From Clostridiales bacterium (GTDB lineage Bacteria > Bacillota > Clostridia > Oscillospirales > CAG-272): DNA of 7,318 bases. Below are positions 1-6,396 of the stretch, piece after piece. Each line of letters starts with the position of its first letter. The stretch's first letter is position 1. A program made the translations under genes and the position numbers. Location: the NCBI GenBank assembly GCA_012511425.1, contig JAAZGC010000329.1:1-7318 (forward strand), read 5' to 3'. Under the pieces are notes generated by a model, which did not search any database, was not told the origin of the DNA, and saw only the letters and a program-made list of their open reading frames with translations.

Positions 1-625
1 GGTCGACGGATCCCTTAAGAGGCTCGGTACCGATTACATCGACGTTTTGCTGCTGCATCGCCCCGACACGCTGATGGAACCGGAGGAAGTCGCAGAGGCG
101 TTCGCCAAGCTGAAATCGGAGGGCAAGGTCAATCATTTCGGCGTATCCAATCAGAAACCGGGGCAGATGGAGCTGCTTGCCAAATACTTAGGCACCCCGA
201 TAGTCGCAAACCAGCTTCAGTTCGCTCCGACCAACACCGGGATGGTCGATACCGGGTTCAACGTAAATACCGCCTTTGACGGCGCTGTCGATCGCGACGG
301 CTCGGTGCTCGAATACTGCCGCCTTAAGGATATTACGATACAGTCATGGTCGCCTTATCAGTACGGTTTCTTTGAGGGAGCGTATATCGGCTCCGACAAG
401 TGGCCGGAGCTCAATAAAGCTCTTGACGCCGTTGCCGAAAAATACGGCATTACAAGCACCGGCGCCGTTGCTTCGTTCATTCTGCGTCACCCCGCTAAAA
501 TGATGGTTGTTACCGGTACTACGAAACCGAGCCGCCTCGCCGAGATAAAAGCCGGAACGGATATCAGGATCACCCGCGAGGAGTGGTATAAGATATATCT
601 CTCCGCCGGCAACCGTTTGCCGTAA
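1..625 (+). CDS. Aldo/keto reductase, YdhF-like (5' end missing)
   Basis: This is the C-terminal 207 codons of an NAD(P)H-dependent aldo/keto reductase; the reading frame is open from base 2, so the start lies left of the window. The visible part begins at the strand that carries SLKRLGTDYIDVLLLHRPD, where the His of LLLHRPD is the conserved active-site His of the superfamily. The Asp, Tyr and Lys of the catalytic tetrad would lie in the missing N-terminal part. VNHFGVSNQ and, near the C-terminus, GTTKPSRL are the usual barrel-strand and cofactor-phosphate-binding motifs. The ending REEWYKIYLSAGNRLP and the overall pattern resemble the YdhF-type oxidoreductases (COG4989). The protein is expected to be soluble and cytoplasmic, reducing a carbonyl substrate that cannot be read from sequence. 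It converges on the downstream minus-strand glycosidase and ends just before a shared hairpin terminator. Family assignment is firm; substrate is unknown. Confidence 0.93.
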   Translation, partial: VDGSLKRLGTDYIDVLLLHRPDTLMEPEEVAEAFAKLKSEGKVNHFGVSNQKPGQMELLAKYLGTPIVANQLQFAPTNTGMVDTGFNVNTAFDGAVDRDGSVLEYCRLKDITIQSWSPYQYGFFEGAYIGSDKWPELNKALDAVAEKYGITSTGAVASFILRHPAKMMVVTGTTKPSRLAEIKAGTDIRITREEWYKIYLSAGNRLP

Positions 626-658
626 CAATCGCGAACTCCGGTAAAAAACAGACAGAAA

Positions 659-698
659 AGCTGCGGCAAATTTCGTATTTCGCCGCAGCTCCTTTTTT
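659..698. terminator. Bidirectional intrinsic terminator between convergent genes
   Basis: A 9-bp perfect stem (659-667 with 682-690) can be extended by four A-T pairs inside, leaving a short loop around 672-676. On the plus strand it is followed by two C and a run of six T (693-698), a standard Rho-independent terminator for the aldo/keto reductase. On the minus strand the hairpin lies just past the glycosidase stop codon, and the A-run at 656-659 gives a weak U-tract, so it probably serves both genes. Confidence 0.85.
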
Positions 699-2500
699 CA
701 GTTAAGCCGGAAAAGACGACAGCGGTCTTTTTCCATATTAATCTTTATCTTTGTTGTTTCGACCGGGGTTCTGTAGCTTCCGCCGGAACCGTAATCGGGC
801 AGCACTGCGTGGACCAGCTTCTTTTTGCGTATCTCCATTGTCTTTTCGCCGGAAGACAGCGCATATATTCCGATGTAATTGTGATTTACGTAAATCAGGT
901 CGTCGGAACGGCAATATATATGGACTTCGTTCCTGTCGTAAAATTCTCGGAGGGCGGCGGCATCGTAACAATTTTCCGAGTCGCAGCAGATATATCCGAT
1001 TCCCGATTTTTCGCTCGATTCGATCGCGCGGCGGACGGCTTCGGTCATCGCCGGGATAAGGAATATATATGCCTTATACGGGCGGACATTGGCCGCGGAA
1101 GCGAAATCGGCAATGCTGTAAATATCATACGGAGTGCCGGTATAGCCGAGAGCGCGCCTTGTGACTGCGCAGTTTTTAACCGATACGGCGTCCGGGCCGG
1201 CAAGCCTGTAGGAATTTTCGTCGATGAATACTGCGACCTGCGAAATAGAGGTTTTTTTCTGATCGTTTATCGCAAAAATCAGCGTCTCGCGGAAAGCGGC
1301 CATATCGCGCATAATCGCGGGGTCGGAGAACCATCCGCCCCACATATCAAACCACCAAAGTCCCGATTCGGTCGTCAGCGCCTTGATGAATGCGGCTCGA
1401 ACCTGAGCTCTTGCGATTTCGGGGTCGGAAGAACCGAGCCAGATCGGCTGTCTGTATGTATCGGGCTCGACACAGCCCGGGCGGGCTTCGTCCGGATAGG
1501 TCGAAAGATGAGTGCGGATATCGCATTCGCTGAAATAAAGCTTGCCGTGCAGTCGGATAGAGTCGGTCAGGCTCATATACGACATATATGTGCCGGGCAG
1601 GCGGCCTTCCGAGTAACTTATCGGAGAGGCGATAAAATCGATGTCGGGACAGGCAAGCACACGGTCGAGTCCGTGATGCCCGAGACGGGGATCCGGACAT
1701 TCGAGGGTATAGCCGTAAAAACAGCCGACAATCACGCGGCGGCCGGTCAGTTCTTTCAAATAAGAAGAAAGACGGCAGATAGCGGATGAAGAGATATACG
1801 AAAGATATTCGAGGTATCTTGTATATGCGGGTAAGTCGGTATCGGATTCGGGATATCTTCCCTCTTCTTCGGGATATTTTTCGCGGATGAAGGCGGCGAA
1901 CCCTTCTTTGTCGGCTTTCCCGCCGGCGGGATTTTCAGCGAACGGGAACCACTCCTGGGTGTTGCCGCCGCAAAGCTGATAGCCGACGACATTTTCCGCG
2001 TAATCGGATGCTTCGAGATGCCCGATAAATTCACGGAGCATGGAACAGACGTCGCACAGCCACTTTTCCGAAGCGAAACATTCGCGGCGGATGCCGCTGT
2101 CCGAGCAGATCAGCTCGTCGGGGTTTTCGTCGATCCAGCGCTCCGGCATACTTACGTCGACACGCGGGAGGATATGGGCCTTGGGAGATTTTTCGAGCAA
2201 GGTTTTAACATTACCGTCGAAAACGGAAAAATCGGCAGAATCGGGATTATCGAAGATACCCGGCTCAAAGGGGTGTATCCCGCTTCGGGTGTTTATGCCG
2301 AGGGAGCCGAAATAGCAGGGGATCGAAAAGAGCTTATACCCCGCGGAAATGAAATCGCCGTATTTCGCGCACTCGGAAAAATAGGTGATATACGCGGCAG
2401 CCGCTGTCGGTTTATCGTTTATAAAAAGCATGGGGGTGCCGCTGCGGGTGCGGACTTCCGAGCGGACGGGGACTTGATTTTGTGTGATTTCGGAATTCAT
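698..2500 (-). CDS. GH42-like glycoside hydrolase (putative beta-galactosidase-type)
   Basis: A 600-residue protein with no signal peptide, so probably a cytoplasmic glycosidase. The order of parts fits a clan GH-A, GH42-like enzyme. There is a TIM barrel at about residues 20-410. A Rossmann/amidotransferase-like domain follows at about 418-510, starting at SQVAVFIDENSYRLA, as in the GH42 trimerisation domain. A small beta-rich C-terminal domain completes it. In the barrel, GYQLCGGNTQEWF places E183 where the acid/base is expected. KLYFSECDIRTHL places E325 as the likely nucleophile. WWFDMWGGWF (382-391) looks like an aromatic substrate-binding loop. The canonical GH42 N-E-Y/W-G acid/base motif is absent, so this is a divergent subfamily and the substrate is unproven. 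The ATG at 2500 has a GGAG 11 bases upstream, rather far. No clear promoter is visible in the short gap to the divergent tRNA gene. The long plus-strand frame opposite it is a shadow. Confidence 0.75.
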   Translation of the reverse strand: MNSEITQNQVPVRSEVRTRSGTPMLFINDKPTAAAAYITYFSECAKYGDFISAGYKLFSIPCYFGSLGINTRSGIHPFEPGIFDNPDSADFSVFDGNVKTLLEKSPKAHILPRVDVSMPERWIDENPDELICSDSGIRRECFASEKWLCDVCSMLREFIGHLEASDYAENVVGYQLCGGNTQEWFPFAENPAGGKADKEGFAAFIREKYPEEEGRYPESDTDLPAYTRYLEYLSYISSSAICRLSSYLKELTGRRVIVGCFYGYTLECPDPRLGHHGLDRVLACPDIDFIASPISYSEGRLPGTYMSYMSLTDSIRLHGKLYFSECDIRTHLSTYPDEARPGCVEPDTYRQPIWLGSSDPEIARAQVRAAFIKALTTESGLWWFDMWGGWFSDPAIMRDMAAFRETLIFAINDQKKTSISQVAVFIDENSYRLAGPDAVSVKNCAVTRRALGYTGTPYDIYSIADFASAANVRPYKAYIFLIPAMTEAVRRAIESSEKSGIGYICCDSENCYDAAALREFYDRNEVHIYCRSDDLIYVNHNYIGIYALSSGEKTMEIRKKKLVHAVLPDYGSGGSYRTPVETTKIKINMEKDRCRLFRLN

Positions 2501-2535
2501 ACAGGCTTATTCTCCGGAAAATTTATAATTCTCTC

Positions 2536-2564
2536 TTGACATTCTTTGCTGTTTGTGATATAAT
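2536..2564 (+). promoter_or_regulatory. Consensus sigma-70/SigA promoter of tRNA-Pro
   Basis: TTGACA (2536-2541), a 17-bp spacer and TATAAT (2559-2564) match the vegetative consensus exactly. A TGA immediately before the -10 box makes it an extended -10 as well. Transcription should start near 2571, giving a leader of about six bases before the mature tRNA. Confidence 0.93.
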
Positions 2565-2576
2565 AGAAAACGCTGT

Positions 2577-2653
2577 CGGGGTGTGGCTCAGTTTGGTAGA
2601 GCGCTTGGTTCGGGACCAAGAGGCCGCTGGTTCGAATCCAGTCACTCCGACCA
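2577..2653 (+). tRNA. tRNA-Pro (anticodon CGG)
   Basis: A 77-base cloverleaf with encoded CCA. The acceptor stem 2577-2583 pairs with 2643-2649 (one G-U). It starts with C1 opposite G72 and has A73 as discriminator, the bacterial proline tRNA signature. The anticodon stem CTTGG/CCAAG (2604-2608 and 2616-2620) encloses the loop TTCGGGA, giving anticodon CGG at 2611-2613, which reads codon CCG. The D arm (GCTC/GAGC) and the T arm with loop TTCGAAT are intact; the first T-stem pair is G-U. It is flanked by its own promoter and terminator, so it is a single-gene transcript. Confidence 0.97.
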
Positions 2654-2654
2654 T

Positions 2655-2690
2655 GGTGTATCCGTTTTTCGGATATGCCTTTTTTGTTTT
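2655..2690 (+). terminator. Intrinsic terminator of tRNA-Pro
   Basis: A 10-bp stem (2655-2664 with 2670-2679, two G-U pairs) with a TTTTT loop is followed directly by a T-rich tract (2680-2690). It begins two bases after the tRNA CCA end. Confidence 0.92.
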
Positions 2691-2862
2691 CTTTTAACAT
2701 AAAAAACCATTTGATAATCGATATTATACCATAAAGCGAAATAAATTGCAATATACCAAATATTACCGTTAAAAAAATGTATGCGCTGCATATACGGCGA
2801 TTATTGTACAAAATAGATAAAACGCCCGCTTTTTTTACTACGGCTGAATTTTCATTTAAATG
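2691..2862. other. AT-rich intergenic spacer, no gene seen
   Basis: Between the tRNA terminator and the next promoter I see no credible coding region, RNA gene or repeat. The sequence is clearly more AT-rich than its surroundings. A minus-strand frame with a hydrophobic stretch crosses it, but that frame also runs through the tRNA, so it is not believable as a gene. Confidence 0.6.
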
Positions 2863-2891
2863 TTGAAAAAATTTCCACGTTATGATATAAT
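2863..2891 (+). promoter_or_regulatory. Promoter of the C39-like surface protein gene
   Basis: TTGAAA (2863-2868), a 17-bp spacer and TATAAT (2886-2891), again with an extended TG (TGA) before the -10 box. The predicted start near 2898 leaves an untranslated leader of about 58 bases that contains a possible small hairpin (CGCTTT with AAAGCG). Confidence 0.85.
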
Positions 2892-2938
2892 GTATGATGT
2901 ATAAAAATCGCCGCTTTGCCGTAAAAGCGACAATCATA

Positions 2939-2954
2939 TTTTTCCGGAGAAAAA
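2939..2954 (+). promoter_or_regulatory. Ribosome binding site inside a small palindrome
   Basis: GGAG at 2946-2949 lies six bases before the ATG at 2956 and sets that start. It sits within TTTTTC-CGGA-GAAAAA, a 6-bp AT-rich inverted repeat with a four-base loop that would partly enclose the ribosome binding site in the mRNA. Whether the stem matters is unknown, because it is weak. Confidence 0.6.
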
Positions 2955-2955
2955 C

Positions 2956-4737
2956 ATGACATCAAATCAGAACGACTTCAATAAACAGAACGATATAAAA
3001 CAGGAAAATACGACCGCGCATACCCCGGAAACCACAGCGGAAAACAAGCCCGTTCAGGAGGCTCCGATGCGTCCGGCGGTACTTCCCCGCACGGAAGAAC
3101 AGGCAAATACGTCAAAAACACCTCAACCTGCGGGACAGCCGCGTGCCGCCGGAACGGTCAACGGAGCTGCAGTGCCTGACGGTGCGGCGTCTGTGAACGG
3201 AACCAAACCGCTCCGAGGAAACCCATCGGCTCAAAGAGGCGGAAAATCTAATGCGGGCGGCAAAAGCGCCGGCGGCCCCAAGAAGCCGATCGCGATACCC
3301 AGGCGAGAAAGAATCGACAATACCGGAGCACCTCCGGAACATGAAAAACCGAGAAATGCGCTGAAAATAAAAAATACCGCCTCGGCCGCCCTTGCGTCTG
3401 CCCTTTTGCTGTCAAACGTCATTTATTTCGCATCTTCGGGAGCGATAAACAGGATGGATAACAAAATCCCCGCCGATAAGACCGACGCCGCAACGATATC
3501 GGATACTGCGGAATTGACTCCGAATACGACAGCTCTGCCAGAAACCGAACCTTTTACGGAAGAAGATACGACCGCTGCCGAAACGGCTCCGGAAACCACG
3601 ACAGAAGCTGAAACCACGGCGGAAGAAACCACCGCAGAAACGACGACGGAAGAAACCACTGCCGAGACAACCGCTGCGCCCGAACCGCAGAGAAACCGCA
3701 ACGTCGCATGGTACGACTCGGAATACGGCGGGACCATAAGCTCGGCTACCGGCGGAAATATCGATGTGAGGATCGAATACACCGTTTCGATGAAAGCCGG
3801 AGATACCGAAGCGACGGTATCGGCTGCGGCTTATTTAGACTTCCTCAACCTGAACGTCCGCGACAAGCGGGTCGGGATACTCAAGATTGCCAATGTAGAA
3901 AAGGAATATTCGACCGGCGCCATCAAGGAAACCGACAGGGCGAAGCATTCGATCAAGCTCGCTTCGCTAAAGGTATCCGCTCCGATAGCGATGGGGAAAA
4001 TTGAGCTGTCTGCCAACTGGGAGTTAGGCGGAAATTACGGCGGGCATTATATCGGAAATATCGTTGCGAAGGGCTTTGTCGAAATAACCGATACATACGA
4101 AGATATGCCAAAAATAGCTACTCTTGATGTAAAGAATATCCTTCAGACGCCGGAACTGCCCAACGGCTGCGAGATTACGTCTCTTACCATACTCTTGAAT
4201 CATCTCGGATTCGATGTCGATAAGCTGACAATGTCGGATAAACTGCTGGACAAGGTAGTACCGTATACCGACGCAAATCCTTATAAAGAAAACGCCGGAA
4301 ATCCCCGCGATGCGGTCAAATCCTACGGCTGCTACGCTCCGGTGATTTACAACACGGCGGTTAAATACTTCTCGAACATCGTTCCCGCCGCCGGAGACAT
4401 GACTGTTTATTCCCCGAAAGACCTCACCGGCAGCCAGCCCCGGGAGCTTTACCGGATGATTTCCGAAGGGAATCCGATAGTTGTCTGGACCACCAGACAG
4501 CCGGATACCGCACCGGATATCCTCCGCAGCTGGACGGCGCCGGACGGCACGCACATCAACTGGAAGCATCCGTCGCACACAGTCGTGCTTATCGGCTACG
4601 ACTACGGCGCGGGCACCGTCACAATCTGCGACCCGCTTTACGAAGGGACAACAAAGATTTCGATGGGACTTTTCGAGCTGCGCTACCGGCAGATGGGTTC
4701 GCAGGCGGTTGCGGTAACCGTCGAGGCGCACGAGTAA
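2956..4737 (+). CDS. Membrane-anchored C39-like (papain-fold) peptidase domain protein
   Basis: A 593-residue modular protein. Residues 1-135 are low-complexity, rich in Pro, Gly, Asn, Thr and charged residues, and end in a basic patch (RRERID, KPRNALKIK). A single hydrophobic segment at about 141-164 follows. Basic residues before it predict N-in, C-out topology. Residues about 184-244 form a Thr/Glu/Ala-rich stalk with ETTAE-type repeats. Residues about 247-385 look beta-rich and match no family I recognise. The C-terminal domain (about 390-593) fits the Peptidase_C39_2 type. LQTPELPNGCEITSL supplies Q397 and the nucleophile C405. HPSHTVVLIGYDYG supplies H541, and TICDPLYEG supplies D559, so the catalytic set appears complete. 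The domain should work outside the membrane on peptides, wall cross-links or surface proteins; the substrate cannot be read. It has its own promoter and is not in an operon. Exact function is inferred. Confidence 0.85.
   Translation: MTSNQNDFNKQNDIKQENTTAHTPETTAENKPVQEAPMRPAVLPRTEEQANTSKTPQPAGQPRAAGTVNGAAVPDGAASVNGTKPLRGNPSAQRGGKSNAGGKSAGGPKKPIAIPRRERIDNTGAPPEHEKPRNALKIKNTASAALASALLLSNVIYFASSGAINRMDNKIPADKTDAATISDTAELTPNTTALPETEPFTEEDTTAAETAPETTTEAETTAEETTAETTTEETTAETTAAPEPQRNRNVAWYDSEYGGTISSATGGNIDVRIEYTVSMKAGDTEATVSAAAYLDFLNLNVRDKRVGILKIANVEKEYSTGAIKETDRAKHSIKLASLKVSAPIAMGKIELSANWELGGNYGGHYIGNIVAKGFVEITDTYEDMPKIATLDVKNILQTPELPNGCEITSLTILLNHLGFDVDKLTMSDKLLDKVVPYTDANPYKENAGNPRDAVKSYGCYAPVIYNTAVKYFSNIVPAAGDMTVYSPKDLTGSQPRELYRMISEGNPIVVWTTRQPDTAPDILRSWTAPDGTHINWKHPSHTVVLIGYDYGAGTVTICDPLYEGTTKISMGLFELRYRQMGSQAVAVTVEAHE
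3592..3675 (+). repeat. Degenerate 15-base tandem repeat encoding ETTAE units
   Basis: Imperfect copies of GAAACCACNGCNGAA, mixed with ACGACGGAA variants, encode the Thr/Glu stalk (residues about 213-240) of the surface protein. Third positions vary, so selection or turnover seems to act on the peptide composition rather than on exact DNA copies. Such tracts often change length between strains. Confidence 0.75.
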
Positions 4738-4738
4738 A

Positions 4739-4996
4739 TCAAAGCTCGCGCAGCACAAGATCGGTGCTGCCCTGATTCAGACCGAATTCAATTCTCAGCA
4801 CCTTCGGATGGTTTTTATAGCTTTTTCTTACAAGCTCGCGGATGGCGGTGCCGCCGTGGTAGCCGTGTATCACCCTTATTCGGTAAATCGAACGGTCTGC
4901 CTTACGCAGTCTTGCGTCTATGGCTGTCTTTGCCTGGGTTTTGTTCATGCCGTGAACATCGAGCTCGGCGACGCCGAAGTCATAATTTAAGGGCAT
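4739..4996 (-). CDS. Stand-alone small Smr-domain protein
   Basis: An 85-residue protein that is almost entirely one Smr (small MutS-related) domain. LDVHG (12-16) is the LDLHG-type motif at the domain start. RVIHGYHGGTAIRELV (41-56) is the central HG-x-G motif in a variant form with an extra His. NQGSTDLVL (74-82) corresponds to the terminal G-S/T loop. Smr domains bind branched DNA or RNA, and some are endonucleases. No MutS2 ATPase part is attached, so the role is open. The ATG at 4996 is chosen because GGAGG (5002-5006) lies five bases upstream. A TTG-type start at 5041 would add 15 residues but would begin upstream of the ribosome binding site and lie on the promoter. Its stop is one base from that of the convergent C39-like gene, and no classical terminator lies between them. 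Confidence 0.88.
   Translation of the reverse strand: MPLNYDFGVAELDVHGMNKTQAKTAIDARLRKADRSIYRIRVIHGYHGGTAIRELVRKSYKNHPKVLRIEFGLNQGSTDLVLREL
4750..4770. other. Perfect 7-bp hairpin near the convergent gene ends
   Basis: GCAGCAC (4750-4756) pairs perfectly with GTGCTGC (4764-4770) around a seven-base loop. It lies inside the 3' end of the Smr gene, 13 bases past the stop of the C39-like gene. No T-run follows on either strand, so it is not a standard intrinsic terminator. It could protect mRNA 3' ends or be chance. Confidence 0.4.
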
Positions 4997-5031
4997 ATTT
5001 CCCTCCGGGTTCAATACTGTGTTATATATTA

Positions 5032-5060
5032 AGTATACCATCCGGCGCCAATATTTTCAA
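5032..5060 (-). promoter_or_regulatory. Promoter of the Smr gene
   Basis: On the minus strand, TTGAAA (5060-5055), a 17-bp spacer and TATACT (5037-5032), with an extended TGG before the -10 box. Its position fits a leader of about 25-30 bases to the Smr ATG at 4996. It shares the gap with the upstream region of egsA, for which I could not find an equally good plus-strand promoter. Confidence 0.8.
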
Positions 5061-5087
5061 CAGCGGACGGTAAATATTTGCGAAGCC

Positions 5088-5094
5088 AAAGGAG
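5088..5094 (+). promoter_or_regulatory. Ribosome binding site of egsA, long spacing
   Basis: AAAGGAG is the only good Shine-Dalgarno match before the ATG at 5107, but its spacing of 12 bases is longer than usual. No alternative in-frame start lies closer to it, and the residues after 5107 fit the family N-terminus, so this start is kept. Confidence 0.7.
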
Positions 5095-5106
5095 TGAAGT
5101 CAATAT

Positions 5107-6396
5107 ATGGATATCAAGCGTTTGGTCGACAGTCTCCGGGACTGCCCATGCGGGCGGGCTCATAAGGCCGATATCAAGACTGTCGAAATCGGCAGCGGAC
5201 TCAAAGCCGAAGCCGCGAATATACTGAACAAATACGGCTTCCCGAAAAGAATTCTCGTTGTTGCCGATAAAAACACTCTGAAAGCTTCCGACGGGATAAT
5301 GGAGATAATCAGGGGCGGCGGATTTGACGCCGAGCTTGAGCTATACGAAAATCTGCGCGTCGCCGAGATGGCCGAATGCAGAAGGCTTCAGGAAATCTGT
5401 AAAAGCCGCGGCTTTGAGGGAATACTTTCGGTAGGTTCCGGCTCGCTGAACGACATCTGCCGGTTCGCCGCGCTTCATGCGGACACCGAGTTCGCTATTT
5501 TTGCGACGGCGCCGAGTATGGACGGCTTTGCTTCCGGGACAGCCCCGATAACCGAAAGCAACTTCAAAACCACTCATCCCGCCCGTCAGCCCTCGATAAT
5601 AATAGCCGACACCGCGATTCTTGCGAAATCTCCGGTTATTCTTAAATCCGCCGGATTCGGGGATATGATAGGCAAACTCACCGGTCTTGTCGACTGGAGA
5701 GTATCTCATCTGCTGACCGGCGAATATTACTGCAAAAACATCGCGGCGCTGACCGAAGAAGCACTCCGAAGGGTAACTGCGCTTGCGGACAGGATTACCG
5801 AGGATTCCGAAGAAGCCGCCGAAGCGGTAATGGAAGCTCTCGTTATTACCGGCATTGCGATGAAGCTTGCCGACAGCGTCCGTCCGGCATCAGGTGACGA
5901 GCATATAATCTCACATTACTGGGAGATAAAAAAACTGGAAGCCGGTCAGCTTTCCGATTTCCACGGACGAAAGGTCGGAGTCGCGACGCTTATCTGTTCC
6001 CGGATATACCGTTATCTGGCGTCCTTTGAGACGGTGGAACCGACTTGGGAAAAGCTTGACTGGGATGATATCCACCGGGTATACGGACCGAACTTTACCA
6101 AAGACATTATCCGGCTGAATAATCCCACAATCACCGAGCAAACCACGCCGGAGCTTATAAAAGAAAACTGGCAGGCCATAAGAGAGATAGTTTTCTCCAC
6201 CCTTCCCGAAAACGAAGAGTTAAAAGCGCTTATGAAAGCCGCCGGTGCGCCGACGACGATCAAAGAGATCGATGTTTCTCCGGAACTCGGGCTTGAAGGC
6301 GTGATATATCATCCATATATGAGATACCGGATGACGCTGATGCGGCTGATACCGATGCTGAATATCCCCGTCGACCGGAAATCCTTTATCGAATGA
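5107..6396 (+). CDS. egsA: sn-glycerol-1-phosphate dehydrogenase (EgsA/AraM family)
   Basis: A 429-residue NAD(P)H-dependent enzyme of the AraM/EgsA family, which reduces dihydroxyacetone phosphate to sn-glycerol-1-phosphate, the stereoisomer of archaeal lipids. The N-terminal half holds the cofactor-binding fold, with SVGSGSLNDI (108-117) as the glycine-rich loop and TAPSMDGFAS (134-143) as a conserved family motif. The metal ligands are visible as D186 (GFGDMIGK), H266 (RPASGDEHIISH) and H286 (DFHGRKVGV). The Bacillus enzyme uses nickel; the metal here is unproven. An N-terminal CPCGRAH (13-19) is extra compared with archaeal enzymes. In Bacillus the product feeds PcrB, which makes heptaprenylglyceryl phosphate; pcrB is not in this window. 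The stop overlaps the next start as ATGA, so egsA and the downstream glycosidase are probably co-translated. The family is secure; reaction specificity is by homology. Confidence 0.92.
   Translation: MDIKRLVDSLRDCPCGRAHKADIKTVEIGSGLKAEAANILNKYGFPKRILVVADKNTLKASDGIMEIIRGGGFDAELELYENLRVAEMAECRRLQEICKSRGFEGILSVGSGSLNDICRFAALHADTEFAIFATAPSMDGFASGTAPITESNFKTTHPARQPSIIIADTAILAKSPVILKSAGFGDMIGKLTGLVDWRVSHLLTGEYYCKNIAALTEEALRRVTALADRITEDSEEAAEAVMEALVITGIAMKLADSVRPASGDEHIISHYWEIKKLEAGQLSDFHGRKVGVATLICSRIYRYLASFETVEPTWEKLDWDDIHRVYGPNFTKDIIRLNNPTITEQTTPELIKENWQAIREIVFSTLPENEELKALMKAAGAPTTIKEIDVSPELGLEGVIYHPYMRYRMTLMRLIPMLNIPVDRKSFIE

Noticed and set aside
809..1789. Plus-strand open frame of 326 codons
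   Set aside because: It lies entirely opposite the GH42-like gene, shows no recognisable domain and has the Arg/Gly/Ala-rich look of a shadow frame, while the minus strand carries clear glycosidase motifs.
2577..2653. tRNA gene as an integration site for a mobile element
   Set aside because: I saw no second copy of the tRNA 3' end in the window, no integrase and no phage or conjugation genes; the tRNA has its own intact terminator.
2497..2937. Minus-strand open frame of 146 codons with a hydrophobic stretch
   Set aside because: It reads antisense through the tRNA-Pro, giving the DWIRTSGLLVPNQALYQTEPHPD-like peptide typical of spurious tRNA-derived frames, and crosses both promoters; its hydrophobicity follows from AT-rich DNA.
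4024..4758. Minus-strand open frame of 244 codons
   Set aside because: It is antisense to the C39-like domain coding region, which has an intact set of family motifs on the plus strand; the antisense product shows none.
4997..5041. Extended start for the Smr gene
   Set aside because: The extra 15 residues precede a good GGAGG site placed five bases from the ATG at 4996, and the extension overlaps the -10 region.
4997..5106. Plus-strand promoter for egsA
   Set aside because: Several AT-rich hexamers such as TATATT (5023-5028) and TAAATA (5071-5076) exist, but none has an acceptable -35 box at 16-18 bases, so no call is made.
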